Shown piece by piece: positions 1 through 7,782 of a stretch of DNA of 64,000 nucleotides. The translations under genes and the position numbers were made by a program. The DNA lies in assembly GCF_041080625.1 (NCBI RefSeq), contig NZ_CP163518.1, positions 6,813,501 to 6,877,500 on the forward strand. The letters are read 5' to 3'. The notes beneath the pieces were generated by a model. It made no database searches. It was not told where the DNA came from and saw only the letters and a list, made by a program, of their open reading frames with translations. This stretch comes from Streptomyces sp. CG1 (lineage in GTDB: Bacteria; Actinomycetota; Actinomycetes; Streptomycetales; Streptomycetaceae). Numbering within the stretch: position 1 is the first letter of the stretch; every line of letters starts with the position of its first letter.

Positions 1-883
1 GGAGCACGATCGGCTCGGTGGTCATCAGACCGCCGGCCGTGTGCTCCTCGTACGACATCAGGCGGCGCATGTCGGCCGCGTCGGCCGGCTGCATCAGGCT
101 CAGCAGCCGCTCCTTGTCGTCTTCGGGCAGCTCGGACAGCAGGTCGGCCGCGTCGTCGGGGTCCATGGCCTCCAGGACGTCCGCCGCGCGCTCCTCCTTC
201 AGCTTGCCGAGGATCTCGATCTGGTCGTCCTCCGGCAGCTCTTCGAGTACGTCGGCCAGGCGGTCGTCGTCGAGCGCCGCGGCGACCTCGGCGCGCCGCT
301 TGGCGGAGAGGTGGTGCAGGACGTTGGCGAGGTCGGCGGGGCGCAGCTGCTCGAAGGTGGCGAGCAGGCTCTCGGCGCCCTGCCCGTGTTCTTCGAGGGA
401 GAAGCCGGTGACGGCGGACCAGTCGGCGGTCAGCGTCTCACCCTTGGCCCGCCGGAAGGTGGTCGCCTTCTTCCCCTTGCGGACGAAGACGCGGTCGACT
501 TCCCAGTCCCGGCGGGCGGGCAGCTGCTGCACGGACACGTCGAGGACGGTGACCTCCTCGCCGGTCTCCACCAGCTTCACGCGCCGGTCCAGCAGCTCCC
601 CGAAGACCAGCCGCTCGGTGGGCCGCTGCTCGAAACGCCGGACGTTCATCACGCCGGTGGTGATGACCTGCCCGGACTCGACACCGGTGATCCGGGTCAT
701 GGGCAGGAAGATACGGCGCCGGGTCGTCAGTTCGACGACCAGCCCGAGCAGCCGCGGGGGCCTGCGGCCCACGCGCAGCATCACGACCAGATCGCGCACA
801 CGGCCCACCTGGTCGCCGTTCGGGTCGAAGACGGGGACCCCGGCGAGGTGCGAGACGAAGATCCGGGGGGCGCCGGCTGCCAT
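1..883 (-). CDS. MgtE N-terminal/CBS domain protein, 3' end cut by window edge
   Basis: At least 294 residues are visible; the C-terminus lies beyond the left edge. The first ~170 residues look like a PRC-barrel-type beta region, opening APRIFVSHLAGVPVFD and including VGRVRDLVVMLRVGRRPPRL. After that come about 120 residues of helical repeats typical of the MgtE intracellular N domain (LEELPEDDQIEILGKLKEER, then AMDPDDAADLLSELPEDDKE). A CBS domain seems to start at TAGGLMTTEPIVL. In MgtE channels the N and CBS domains sense Mg2+, but no membrane part is visible and the extra N-terminal domain is unlike a true MgtE channel, so this is probably a cytosolic Mg2+- or nucleotide-sensing relative. 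The ATG at 881-883 is preceded on the minus strand by a purine-rich AGCAGAGGAAG. It diverges from the lipoprotein gene at 1122. Confidence 0.85.
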   Translation of the reverse strand, partial: MAAGAPRIFVSHLAGVPVFDPNGDQVGRVRDLVVMLRVGRRPPRLLGLVVELTTRRRIFLPMTRITGVESGQVITTGVMNVRRFEQRPTERLVFGELLDRRVKLVETGEEVTVLDVSVQQLPARRDWEVDRVFVRKGKKATTFRRAKGETLTADWSAVTGFSLEEHGQGAESLLATFEQLRPADLANVLHHLSAKRRAEVAAALDDDRLADVLEELPEDDQIEILGKLKEERAADVLEAMDPDDAADLLSELPEDDKERLLSLMQPADAADMRRLMSYEEHTAGGLMTTEPIVL

Positions 884-1121
884 GGCTGTGCTTCCTCTGC
901 TGACGTGACCTGGGAATCGCCCCTTTCTGGGGTGTTCCGCTTTCTTTGTAAATAGATCGGTGAATTGCACGGATTTGCTCGCTCGGGTGCGCTTCAGGCT
1001 AGCCCTTACCGGTCGGATACGCCCTGGTGGGCGGTCCGGACGGACTGGCTCCGCCGTGCGGCCGAGGCACGGGTACGCTGCGGTACGCCGCTCAGGAACC
1101 CTCAGAAAGGCAGCGCTCTCT

Positions 1122-1865
1122 GTGACTGCGATTCTCCAGGGCCGTACCCGCCGGGCCGCGCGGGCGACCGCCCTGTGCGCACTGGCCGTGACCGGGGTGG
1201 CGGTGCTGACGGCGTGCGGGAGCGATGATCCGGACGCGGGGACCAACGGCGTGGGCAAGCTGACCGCCGGCAAGATCCAGGCGAAGACACAGGCGGCGGC
1301 CTCGTCGGCGTCGGCGGTACGGCTGTCCGGGACGGTCGTCACCAGCGGCCGCACGTACCAGCTGGACATGCAGCTCAAGGCCGGCGGCGGAACCGGCTCG
1401 GTGACCTCGAAGGGGGCGACCTTCAAGCTGCTGCGGGTCGGTGAGCAGCTGTACCTGAAGGCCGACGCGGACTTCTGGAACCAGGCCGGCGGCCAGGGCG
1501 GCGACGCGGCCGGCACGTTGAACGGCAAGTACGTGAAGGTGCCGCAGGGGGATCCCGCGTACAAGAAGTTCAGTGGCTTCACGGACAAGGACGTCCTCCT
1601 CGAGGGACTGCTCTCACTGCACGGCACGTTGGCGACGGACGGCCATCACGACGACTCGGGTACGCGCACCATCCGCATCACCGGCGACAAGGGCTCCGGC
1701 GGCAGCCTCGACGTGTCCCTGGAGGGCACCCCCTATCCGCTCCGCCTGGTCCGCGCCGGCGGAGCGGGCACGCTCAGCTTCTCCGACTGGGGCAAGGACT
1801 TCGCCGTGGCCGAGCCCGCACAGGATGAGACCGTCGACTACGGCAAGCAGCTGCCGGCGTCGTAG
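1122..1865 (+). CDS. LppX/LprG-like secreted lipoprotein
   Basis: 247 residues. The N-terminus is a textbook lipoprotein signal: an Arg-rich n-region (GRTRRAARA), a hydrophobic core (ALCALAVTGVAVLTA) and lipobox LTAC with the modified Cys near residue 32. The mature protein (AGKIQAKTQAAASSASAVRLSGTVVTSG, described in pieces: helix then beta-rich segments such as TYQLDMQLKAGGGTGSVT and LLRVGEQLYLKADADFW) resembles the LppX/LprAFG or LolA-like fold, which carries lipids or glycolipids in a hydrophobic cavity. That ligand role is inferred from the fold. The open frame extends upstream, but GTG at 1122 is chosen because it places the signal peptide at the N-terminus and has a GAAAGG ribosome site about 11 nt upstream. 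It stands alone between divergent and convergent neighbours. Confidence 0.82.
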   Translation: MTAILQGRTRRAARATALCALAVTGVAVLTACGSDDPDAGTNGVGKLTAGKIQAKTQAAASSASAVRLSGTVVTSGRTYQLDMQLKAGGGTGSVTSKGATFKLLRVGEQLYLKADADFWNQAGGQGGDAAGTLNGKYVKVPQGDPAYKKFSGFTDKDVLLEGLLSLHGTLATDGHHDDSGTRTIRITGDKGSGGSLDVSLEGTPYPLRLVRAGGAGTLSFSDWGKDFAVAEPAQDETVDYGKQLPAS

Positions 1866-1908
1866 CGGTACGTTTCTCCGCCCCCGTCTCCGGTCTCCGC
1901 CCCCGGCG

Positions 1909-2424
1909 TTACCGTGCCTTCCGGCGCTTCACCAGAAGCTTCGGCAGGCCCGCGGGCAGCGGTCTGCGGGTGGTCGCCGGAGTCGCGACCGGAGCCTTTG
2001 CCAGGCTGTCCGAAGGCAACGGAACCGCAGACCCCGCCGGAGCCAGGCGCAGCACCCGGCACTCGCGTGCCCAGCGGGCCGGCATCTGTTCGCCGTCGGG
2101 GGCGTTCAGGCGCTTGCCCTTCAGCTCGGCGACAGCCGCCTCCCACTCGGCCGAACCGGCGGGCAGCTCGGACACGGTCGCCGGGAACGTCACCAGCCGG
2201 CCGCCCTTGTCCTTGCTGCGCACGGTCACCTCGGCGGATCCCCCGTCGACCAGCCCCTCCAGCGGCTGCTCACCGGGGCCGTCCCCGACGAGGCACACCG
2301 CACCCTCGTGCCACACGTGCCACAGCGCACACGCGGCCGAGACACCGGCGCCCCTGACCCAGATGAGGCCGGACTTCTTCGCGGCCTCCTCGATGAGGGC
2401 CCGCTCGAGCAGCTCGCTTGTCAT
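1909..2424 (-). CDS. Conserved hypothetical, possible PNPOx-like split-barrel protein
   Basis: 171 residues, soluble, with no signal peptide. The body (SGLIWVRGAGVSAACALWH, GAVCLVGDGPGEQPL, GGSAEVTVRSKDKGGRLVTF) alternates beta strands as in pyridoxamine 5'-phosphate oxidase-like flavin or heme-binding split barrels, but I see no diagnostic ligand motif, so the fold call is tentative. The last 30 residues are Pro/Arg/Lys-rich and end in KLLVKRRKAR, a basic tail that could touch nucleic acid or membrane. It starts 25 bp beyond the stop of corA on the same strand, so the two may be transcribed together, corA first. Codon use is typical of the region, which supports a real gene. Confidence 0.65.
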   Translation of the reverse strand: MTSELLERALIEEAAKKSGLIWVRGAGVSAACALWHVWHEGAVCLVGDGPGEQPLEGLVDGGSAEVTVRSKDKGGRLVTFPATVSELPAGSAEWEAAVAELKGKRLNAPDGEQMPARWARECRVLRLAPAGSAVPLPSDSLAKAPVATPATTRRPLPAGLPKLLVKRRKAR

Positions 2425-2448
2425 GTGCCCAGCCTATCCAGCGCCTGC

Positions 2449-3573
2449 TCACAGCCAGCCGTTGCGCTTCAGCACCCGGTGGATGCCGACGCACATGGCG
2501 ATGGTGAGACTCAGGACGAGCGGGTAGCCGTACTTCCAGTGCAGCTCCGGCATGTGGTCGAAGTTCATGCCGTACACACCGGTCACCATCGTCGGTACGG
2601 CGATGATCGCGGCCCAGGCGGTGATCTTGCGCATGTCCTCGTTCTGCGCGACGGACGCCTGCGCCAGGTTGGCCTGGAGGATGGAGTTGAGGAGTTCGTC
2701 GAAGCCCAGCACCTGCTCCTGGACCCGGGCGAGGTGGTCGGCGACGTCCCGGAAGTACTTCTGGATGTCCGGGTCGATCAGCCGCATCGGCCGCTCGCTC
2801 AGCAGCTGCATCGGGCGCAGCAGGGGAGCCACCGCGCGCTTGAACTCCAGCACCTCACGCTTGAGTTGGTAGATCTGTGCCGAGTCCACACCACGGGACA
2901 CCCCGCCCTTGCGGCCCGGCGAGAAGACCTCGGTCTCCACGGCGTCGATGTCGTCCTGCACCGCGTCGGCGACCGCGATGTAGCCGTCCACCACATGGTC
3001 GGCGATGGCGTGCAGCACCACCGAGGGGCCCTTGGCGAGCAGCTCCGGGTCGTCCTGCAGGCGGTGCCTGAGGGCCCTGAGCGAGCCCTTGCCGCCGTGC
3101 CGGACGGTGATGAAGAAGTCCCGGCCGGTGAAGCACATCACCTCGCCGGTCTCGACCACCTCGCTGTTGGCGGTGAGCCGGTCGTGCTCGACGTAGTGGA
3201 TGGTCTTGAAGACGGTGAAGAGCGAGTCGTCGTACCGCTCCAGCTTGGGCCGCTGGTGAGCCTGCACCGCGTCCTCGACGGCCAAGGGGTGCAGCCCGAA
3301 CTCGCTCGCGATACCGGCGAATTCGGCCTCGTTCGGCTCGTGCAGCCCGATCCACACGAAGCCGCCGTCCCGGCGTACCCGCCGCATCGCCTCGTGCGGG
3401 CTGAGCGGCCTGGCGCTGTCGACGCGGGTGCCGTCGCGGTAGACGGCGCAGTCCACGACGGCCGAGGGCATGGCGGGGTCACGGGTGGTGTCGTACGACG
3501 CCGTGCTCGCGTTCTTGCGCGGCGAGACACGGGACGGACGGACCGCGGCGCGCAGGTCGCGGATCATCGACAT
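2449..3573 (-). CDS. corA: CorA-family magnesium/cobalt transporter
   Basis: 374 residues. A long acidic cytoplasmic N-terminal domain is followed by a stalk helix and two C-terminal membrane segments. The signature YGMNFD loop, which forms the CorA pore entrance, lies at the end of TM1 (ITAWAAIIAVPTMVTGVYGMNFD); TM2 is YPLVLSLTIAMCVGIH, ending in a basic KRNGWL tail. CorA homopentamers let Mg2+ (and Co2+ or Ni2+) enter down the membrane potential and are gated by cytosolic Mg2+. The frame is open upstream, but ATG at 3573 has an AAGGAG site 8-9 nt before it and gives a normal length. The leader contains a strong hairpin (see 3653-3688). No Mg2+-riboswitch consensus was recognised. The PNPOx-like gene follows after 24 bp. 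Confidence 0.93.
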   Translation of the reverse strand: MSMIRDLRAAVRPSRVSPRKNASTASYDTTRDPAMPSAVVDCAVYRDGTRVDSARPLSPHEAMRRVRRDGGFVWIGLHEPNEAEFAGIASEFGLHPLAVEDAVQAHQRPKLERYDDSLFTVFKTIHYVEHDRLTANSEVVETGEVMCFTGRDFFITVRHGGKGSLRALRHRLQDDPELLAKGPSVVLHAIADHVVDGYIAVADAVQDDIDAVETEVFSPGRKGGVSRGVDSAQIYQLKREVLEFKRAVAPLLRPMQLLSERPMRLIDPDIQKYFRDVADHLARVQEQVLGFDELLNSILQANLAQASVAQNEDMRKITAWAAIIAVPTMVTGVYGMNFDHMPELHWKYGYPLVLSLTIAMCVGIHRVLKRNGWL

Positions 3574-3652
3574 GGGCAGGCTCCTTCGCGACAGGCAACG
3601 AAAGACCGCACGGCAACGGGTGGAACTACCCGGAATGGGGACGTCCTGACAA

Positions 3653-3688
3653 GGGGTCTCCCCGCCCTCAAGGCAGGGGAAGGATGTT
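3653..3688 (+). repeat. Hairpin resembling the right end of an IS605/IS1341 (TnpB) element
   Basis: CCCC-GCC (3660-3666) pairs with GGC-A-GGGG (3672-3679) around a CTCAA loop, followed by AAGGATGTTTGG. TnpB-carrying IS200/IS605 elements commonly end in a C-rich/G-rich hairpin followed by GGAGGATGTCAA-like sequence, and this copy resembles that layout. No tnpA or tnpB is nearby, so if related it is a relic. Alternatively it is an ordinary hairpin in the corA leader. Confidence 0.35.
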
Positions 3689-3787
3689 TGGCACGTCCAC
3701 AAAGCGGGGAGCACCGCACCGTCGCGGTGGCGACTTCGCCACTGATGCAGAACTGATTCAGATCAGCGGATCGAGCGATCAGACAGA

Positions 3788-4010
3788 TCAGGCAAAGCGA
3801 AAAGAAGTGCTCTTCCGATGGGCGATACGCACGAAGAGGCGGCAGTCAGCCAGAGAGCGGCCAGTGACTGGATCAGCGGGCGGAAGAGCGAGTGGTACTG
3901 CACGGTCGACTTCGATCCATGACAGCCCCACCTCCTCCGGCCGGTCCCTCGTAAGGGAGTCTCGGTGTCGGGACTTGACAGACACGCTCCGCGTGCCGTC
4001 CCGAACCATC
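3788..4010 (-). other. Possible small ORF or leader upstream of corA
   Basis: On the minus strand an ATG at 4010 opens a 73-codon frame ending at 3788. Inside it, GGAGGAGG (about 3933-3940) lies at good spacing before ATG 3925 in a second frame (15 codons). The predicted products have no recognisable domain and ordinary-looking GC3 only in part. It could encode a leader peptide for downstream corA or be non-coding. Included because the ribosome site is unusually strong for a region without a gene. Confidence 0.25.
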
Positions 4011-4083
4011 GGCTCAGCGTAGCAGCCGCCCGAACTGCCAAGGCGCCGCTTTGCCCGCACCTGACGAGTTCTATGCTCGCGGC

Positions 4084-4668
4084 ATGGTTGATGTTCTTCC
4101 TCTGGTCGAGGCACGGTTGACCACCGCGCTGGGCGCACCGGACGCGCGCGCCGCCGTCACCTTCCTCGGCACGGACCGCATCGAGGTGCTCCGGTTCCAG
4201 GAGGGGGACGTCCTGCGGTACGCCACCCTCGGTATGTCCGCGCACCCGATGGCCGATCCCACCGCGGTGCTCGCCGACCCGGTCAAGGGCCCCCGTGCCG
4301 AGCTGGTCCTCTCCGTCCGCGCGGGCCTCGCCGACACCGACAAGGTGCTCCGTCCGCTCGCCGTGCTGGCGGCGTCCCCGCAGGTGGAGGGCCTGATCGT
4401 GGCCCCGGGCGCCTCCCTGGACGTCGGCGACCCGCTGTGGCCCGGCGCCCCCTTCAGCTCGGTCCTGGTGGGCGAGCCCGGCGGTCTGGTCGAGGACCTG
4501 GAGCTGGACGACCCGATGGAGCCCGTACGGTTCCTGCCGCTGCTGCCGATGACCCCGAACGAGGCCGCCTGGAAGCGGGTGCACGGTGCCCAGGCCCTCC
4601 AGGAGCGCTGGCTCGCGAACGGGACGGACCTGAGGGATCCCGCCCGCAAGTCCGTCCCGCTGGACTGA
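4084..4668 (+). CDS. Suppressor-of-fused (SUFU) domain protein
   Basis: 194 residues covering essentially one SUFU-like domain (early TFLGTDRIEVLRFQEGDVLR, then the ELVLSVRAG strand and LPLLPMTPNEAAWKRVHG near the C-terminus). Bacterial SUFU proteins are stand-alone proteins of unknown molecular role; in animals the domain binds GLI transcription factors, and in bacteria it recurs among toxin-immunity proteins. No toxin partner is adjacent, so immunity is only a formal possibility. ATG 4084 is preferred over the in-frame start at 4051, because a TATGCT -10-like box lies 6 bp upstream and would produce a leaderless mRNA, common in this genus. The downstream gene is on the same strand but about 290 bp away. 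Confidence 0.8.
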   Translation: MVDVLPLVEARLTTALGAPDARAAVTFLGTDRIEVLRFQEGDVLRYATLGMSAHPMADPTAVLADPVKGPRAELVLSVRAGLADTDKVLRPLAVLAASPQVEGLIVAPGASLDVGDPLWPGAPFSSVLVGEPGGLVEDLELDDPMEPVRFLPLLPMTPNEAAWKRVHGAQALQERWLANGTDLRDPARKSVPLD

Positions 4669-4957
4669 CCGCCGGGCGAGCGCCGGGCGAGCCCCGGCGT
4701 GAGCAAGCTCACCAAACCCCGGCCGTGATCGGTCAGTTGGCAAAGGCGCGGACGCCGTCCTGGGTGGCGTGCGACGACGGACGTGCCGGCCGAGGCCCAG
4801 ACCGCCTCGGGCTGTCACAGGAGGGCCATGTGTTCTCCCTCCAAAGCTAGTGCCGCTAATAAATGTAATGTGCATACACTTCGCCGCGGTCAGGGGTTCC
4901 GTCCGGACGGGTGATCGTCCTTGACGTGGACGAGCAGGGGTAGGACCGTGGAGCCCT

Positions 4958-5599
4958 ATGAGGGGCGAACCCAGTTGCCCGAGGTGCGGTGGCCGGGTCA
5001 GGGCGCCCGGTCTCTTCGCCGATTCGTGGCAGTGCGACGTGCACGGCACGGTGTATCCGCTGCAGCCCGTGATCCCGCCCAGTGTCGAAGCCCTCGGTGC
5101 CGTTGTGCACCGCACCCACGTCCCGGTGTGGATGCCCTGGCCACTGCCGGTCGGCTGGCTCTTCACGGGCGTGGCCTACGCGGGCGACGACCGCAGCGGT
5201 GGCCGTGCGACCGCCGTTGCCTGCTCCGGGCCCGGCCCGCTCGGCGGCCCCGGTGAACTCATCCTGGTCGCCGAGGAACTGGGCGTCGGCCTCGGCGCGC
5301 GGTACTCGGGCATCGACGGACCCGACCCGGGGCCGTACATGAACATCGAGAAGCCGCCCCAGGCCAAGGTCCTCGCCGCCGGCCGCCCGACCCCCCTCTG
5401 GCATGTCTACCGCACCCCCGACGACCGTGCGGTCTTCGCCGGCGAAGCGCTCGGCATGTGGCTCTGGGCGGTGATGTGGCCCGAGCAGTCCGGCCTGCTC
5501 ATGTACGACGAACTGGTCCTGACGGATCTGCGGGACGCGGGGGCGGAGCTGGATCTGGTGCCGTGCGGGGCGTTGTCGCCGCGCCTGCTTCGACCGTGA
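4958..5599 (+). CDS. DUF6758-like zinc-ribbon protein
   Basis: 213 residues. A short zinc ribbon opens the protein (CPRCGG, then CDVHG about 20 residues later), followed by a soluble domain with conserved aromatic and glycine motifs (WMPWPLPVGWLFTGVAY, GPGELILVAEELGVGLGARY, ALGMWLWAVMWPEQSGLLMYDE). This matches an actinobacterial conserved-hypothetical family that I recall as DUF6758; its biochemical role is unknown to me. ATG 4958 is chosen with a GTGGAG-like site just upstream; GTG 4948 is out of frame. An AT-rich tract at about 4855-4880 (CTAATAAATGTAATGTGCAT) is the likely promoter zone. Confidence 0.7.
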   Translation: MRGEPSCPRCGGRVRAPGLFADSWQCDVHGTVYPLQPVIPPSVEALGAVVHRTHVPVWMPWPLPVGWLFTGVAYAGDDRSGGRATAVACSGPGPLGGPGELILVAEELGVGLGARYSGIDGPDPGPYMNIEKPPQAKVLAAGRPTPLWHVYRTPDDRAVFAGEALGMWLWAVMWPEQSGLLMYDELVLTDLRDAGAELDLVPCGALSPRLLRP

Positions 5600-5629
5600 C
5601 GTCCACTGGGGTGCCGGGTTCTCGCCGTG

Positions 5630-5687
5630 GGCGGGTGCGGGTCCGTGGTGGGCCGGTCGCACCGTTCCTCGCGCCCCCAGGTGGGTT
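5630..5687 (+). repeat. Intergenic repeat family, copy A
   Basis: The GCGGGTGCGGGTCCGTGGTG block, a GGTCGCACCGTTCCTCGCGC core and a CCCCCAGGTGGG end align with copy B (13533-13609) and with the reverse complement of copy C (17387-17439). From memory, elements of this type (TGCGGGTGCGTnGTGGCTGG, then GTTCCCCGCGCCCCT) are scattered between genes in many Streptomyces chromosomes. The last segment can fold. Function unknown. Confidence 0.5.
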
Positions 5688-5787
5688 GCAGTAGGGGGTG
5701 CTCGGCAGGTTCGGGTGTGACAGGGAGGGTTGAAAACACCGCTATCCTTAGGTGTCCCCTTCCGTGTCGTCACCGTCTGGAGTTCGC

Positions 5788-6645
5788 GTGCGCATCGATC
5801 TGCACTGTCACTCCACGGCCTCCGACGGTACGGACACCCCCGCCGAGCTGGTGCGCAATGCCGCCGCTGCCGGGCTGGATGTCGTCGCGCTGACCGATCA
5901 TGACACCACCCGTGGGTACGCCGAGGCGATCGCCGCACTGCCCGAGGGGCTCACTCTGGTCACCGGCGCCGAGCTGTCCTGCCGTGTCGACGGGGTTTCC
6001 ATGCATCTGCTGGCCTACCTCTTCGACCCCGAGGAGCCCGCTCTGCTCGCCGAGCGCGAGCTGGTGCGGGACGACCGGGTGCCGCGGGCCCAGGGCATGA
6101 TCGCCAAACTGAACGCACTGGACGTGCCGGTCACCTGGGAGCAGGTCGAGCGGATCGCCGCCGGCGGTTCCGTGGGGCGCCCGCATGTCGCGACGGCGCT
6201 GGTCGAGCTGGGTGTCGTACCGACCGTGAGCGATGCGTTCACCGAGGACTGGCTGGCCGACGGCGGCCGGGCCTACGTGGAGAAGCACGAGACCGACCCC
6301 TTCGAGGCGATCCGGCTGGTCAAGAGCGCGGGTGGAGTCTGCGTGTTCGCGCACCCGGCCGCCGCCAAACGCGGTCGCACGGTCCCGGAGTCCCGGATCG
6401 CTGAGATGGCCGAGGCCGGCCTGGACGGCATCGAGGTCGATCACATGGACCACGACGCCGACGCGCGCGACCGGCTGCGGGGCCTGGCCAAGGAACTGGA
6501 TCTGCTGGTCACGGGTTCCTCCGACTATCACGGCAGCCGCAAGACCGTGTCCCTGGGCGCGTACACGACCGACCCCGAGGTGTACGGGGAGATCACGCGG
6601 CGGGCCACCGGGGCGTTCCCCGTCCCGGGCACCGGCGGAGCCTGA
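5788..6645 (+). CDS. PHP-domain metal-dependent phosphoesterase (TrpH/YciV-like)
   Basis: 285 residues. The PHP signature is clear: RIDLHCHSTASDG at the N-terminus, LTDHDTTRGY, the metal-ligand segment VTGAELSC, FAHPAAAKRG, and the final SSDYHGS (HxH, D-H, E, H and DxH ligands of a trinuclear site). Characterised members of this COG0613 group act as 3',5'-nucleotide bisphosphatases or 5'-3' exoribonucleases on short RNAs, so a role in RNA or pAp turnover is likely but inferred. GTG 5788 is preferred to the upstream in-frame ATG at 5752, because the PHP strand starts immediately and a CTGGAG site precedes it. The stop codon lies in the first unit of a 24-bp tandem repeat, and marC follows. Confidence 0.85.
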   Translation: MRIDLHCHSTASDGTDTPAELVRNAAAAGLDVVALTDHDTTRGYAEAIAALPEGLTLVTGAELSCRVDGVSMHLLAYLFDPEEPALLAERELVRDDRVPRAQGMIAKLNALDVPVTWEQVERIAAGGSVGRPHVATALVELGVVPTVSDAFTEDWLADGGRAYVEKHETDPFEAIRLVKSAGGVCVFAHPAAAKRGRTVPESRIAEMAEAGLDGIEVDHMDHDADARDRLRGLAKELDLLVTGSSDYHGSRKTVSLGAYTTDPEVYGEITRRATGAFPVPGTGGA

Positions 6646-6714
6646 GGCCGGACCGCCTCACCGACTTGAGGCCGGACTGCCTGACCTATGTGAGGCGGAC
6701 CGCCTCGCCCAGCC
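6643..6714 (+). repeat. Three tandem 24-bp units, each a small inverted repeat
   Basis: Units begin at 6643, 6667 and 6691 with TGAGGCCGGACCGCCTCA, TGAGGCCGGACTGCCTGA and TGAGGCGGACCGCCTCG, exactly 24 bp apart. Units 1 and 3 are palindromic (TGAGGC/GCCTCA and GAGGC/GCCTC), while unit 2 has diverged. The first unit supplies the TGA stop of the PHP gene. They sit between that gene and marC and may attenuate readthrough or bind a protein. Confidence 0.75.
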
Positions 6715-6751
6715 CGTACCCACCTCTTCCTGCAAGGCCTGCCGCACAATC

Positions 6752-7357
6752 ATGTTCGACGTCGCTGTCTTCGGTTCTCTGTTCCTGACCCTTTTCGTCA
6801 TCATGGATCCCCCCGGGATCACCCCGATCTTCCTCGCCCTCACCGCCGGCCGTCCGGCCAAGGTGCAGCGCCGCATGGCCTTCCAGGCCGTGTGCGTGGC
6901 GGGCGGGGTCATCGCCACGTTCGGCGTCCTGGGGCACCGGATCCTCGACTATCTGCACGTCTCCGTCCCCGCGCTGATGATCTCGGGCGGTCTGCTGCTT
7001 CTGCTGATCGCGCTGGACCTGCTCACCGGCAAGACCGATGAGCCCAAGCAGACCAAGGACGTGAACGTCGCGCTCGTCCCGCTGGGCATGCCGCTGCTGG
7101 CCGGGCCCGGTGCGATCGTGTCCGTGATCCTGGCCGTGCAGAAGGCCGGCAGCGTGTCCGCGCAGATCTCGGTGTGGTCCGCGATCCTCGCGATCCATGT
7201 CGTGCTGTGGCTGGTGATGCGTTACTCGCTGCTGATCATCCGGGTCATCAAGGACGGCGGTGTGGTGCTGGTGACGCGGCTCGCGGGCATGATGCTCTCC
7301 GCGATCGCCGTGCAGCAGATCGTCAACGGGATCACTCAGGTGATCCGGGGGAGCTGA
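6752..7357 (+). CDS. MarC-family integral membrane protein
   Basis: 201 residues, about six membrane segments, matching MarC-family length. The signature MDPPGITPIFLALT sits in the first segment pair, a second half-repeat PLGMPLLAGPGAIVSVIL follows the central loop, and the last helix ends in QQIVNGITQVIRG. MarC proteins are of unknown transport function; the old link with multiple antibiotic resistance was withdrawn. ATG 6752 begins directly with the first membrane helix. The 107 bp upstream carry the 24-bp triple repeat, so transcription may be continuous with the PHP gene but is probably modulated there. Confidence 0.88.
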   Translation: MFDVAVFGSLFLTLFVIMDPPGITPIFLALTAGRPAKVQRRMAFQAVCVAGGVIATFGVLGHRILDYLHVSVPALMISGGLLLLLIALDLLTGKTDEPKQTKDVNVALVPLGMPLLAGPGAIVSVILAVQKAGSVSAQISVWSAILAIHVVLWLVMRYSLLIIRVIKDGGVVLVTRLAGMMLSAIAVQQIVNGITQVIRGS

Positions 7358-7412
7358 GCCCTCGTCGGCTCGGCTCCCCCGGAAAGCTTGAGTGGCGTGC
7401 TACGCCCGAGCG

Positions 7413-7565
7413 TTACGAGGCCTTGGTCTCGGCCGGGCGGATCCACAGGCGCTGTCCGATGGCGGCGGCCTGCTGAACGATCCGGTTGACGGAGGCGGCG
7501 TCCACGACGGTGCTGTCCACGGCGGTGCCGTCGACCTCGTCGAGTCGCATGATTTCGAAGCGCAT
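7413..7565 (-). CDS. Small conserved hypothetical (50 aa)
   Basis: A 50-residue protein starting MRFEIMRLDEVDGTAVDS and ending IGQRLWIRPAETKAS, without signal peptide or membrane helix. ATG 7565 has an AAGGGAGA site 8 nt upstream, much better than the in-frame upstream ATG. It ends with TAA, rare in this high-GC context. From memory a near-identical small protein is annotated as hypothetical across Streptomyces; function unknown. It is convergent with marC and divergent from the NYN gene. Confidence 0.7.
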   Translation of the reverse strand: MRFEIMRLDEVDGTAVDSTVVDAASVNRIVQQAAAIGQRLWIRPAETKAS

Positions 7566-7705
7566 GGGCTTCTCCCTTCGTCTGGTCATCCTCCTGCGGA
7601 GAACTACTTGGTGTGACACCTCGTCTCTGTGGTGTCGTAGCTAGTCAACGCGCTGCATGTTACAAACATTCCCTACGCTAAAGAAATTTTTCGAACGCCT
7701 AATTA

Positions 7706-7717
7706 CCGACCGGTCGG
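7706..7717. promoter_or_regulatory. Perfect 12-bp palindrome, candidate operator
   Basis: CCGACCGGTCGG is self-complementary, and an imperfect second copy (GACCGACCGGGATCGGT) lies about 20 bp downstream. It sits in an AT-enriched stretch between the divergent small gene at 7565 and the NYN gene at 7783, the usual place for an operator. The regulator is unknown. Confidence 0.4.
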
Positions 7718-7782
7718 CACCTTGCGCGGGACCGACCGGGATCGGTTGTGTCCGCAGTGTGACCACCGGGACAATGGAGGCG

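Larger units (their letters stand above)
3574..4083. other. Intergenic region between corA and the SUFU gene
   Basis: About 510 bp without an assured gene. It holds the 5' leader of corA (minus strand), an IS605/TnpB-end-like hairpin at 3653-3688 and a possible short minus-strand ORF with a strong GGAGGAGG site (see 3788-4010). On the plus strand a TATGCT -10-like box lies 6 bp before the ATG at 4084, which would make the SUFU transcript leaderless. The sequence is less GC-biased than coding DNA, as expected for regulatory sequence. Confidence 0.6.

Noticed and set aside
3574..3700. M-box (ykoK) magnesium riboswitch upstream of corA
   Set aside because: No conserved M-box core sequences or three-helix arrangement were seen; only a simple hairpin is present.
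1573..3756. A 727-codon plus-strand open frame
   Set aside because: It lies opposite corA and the PNPOx-like gene and has low-complexity Pro/Arg/His content typical of antisense frames in high-GC DNA.
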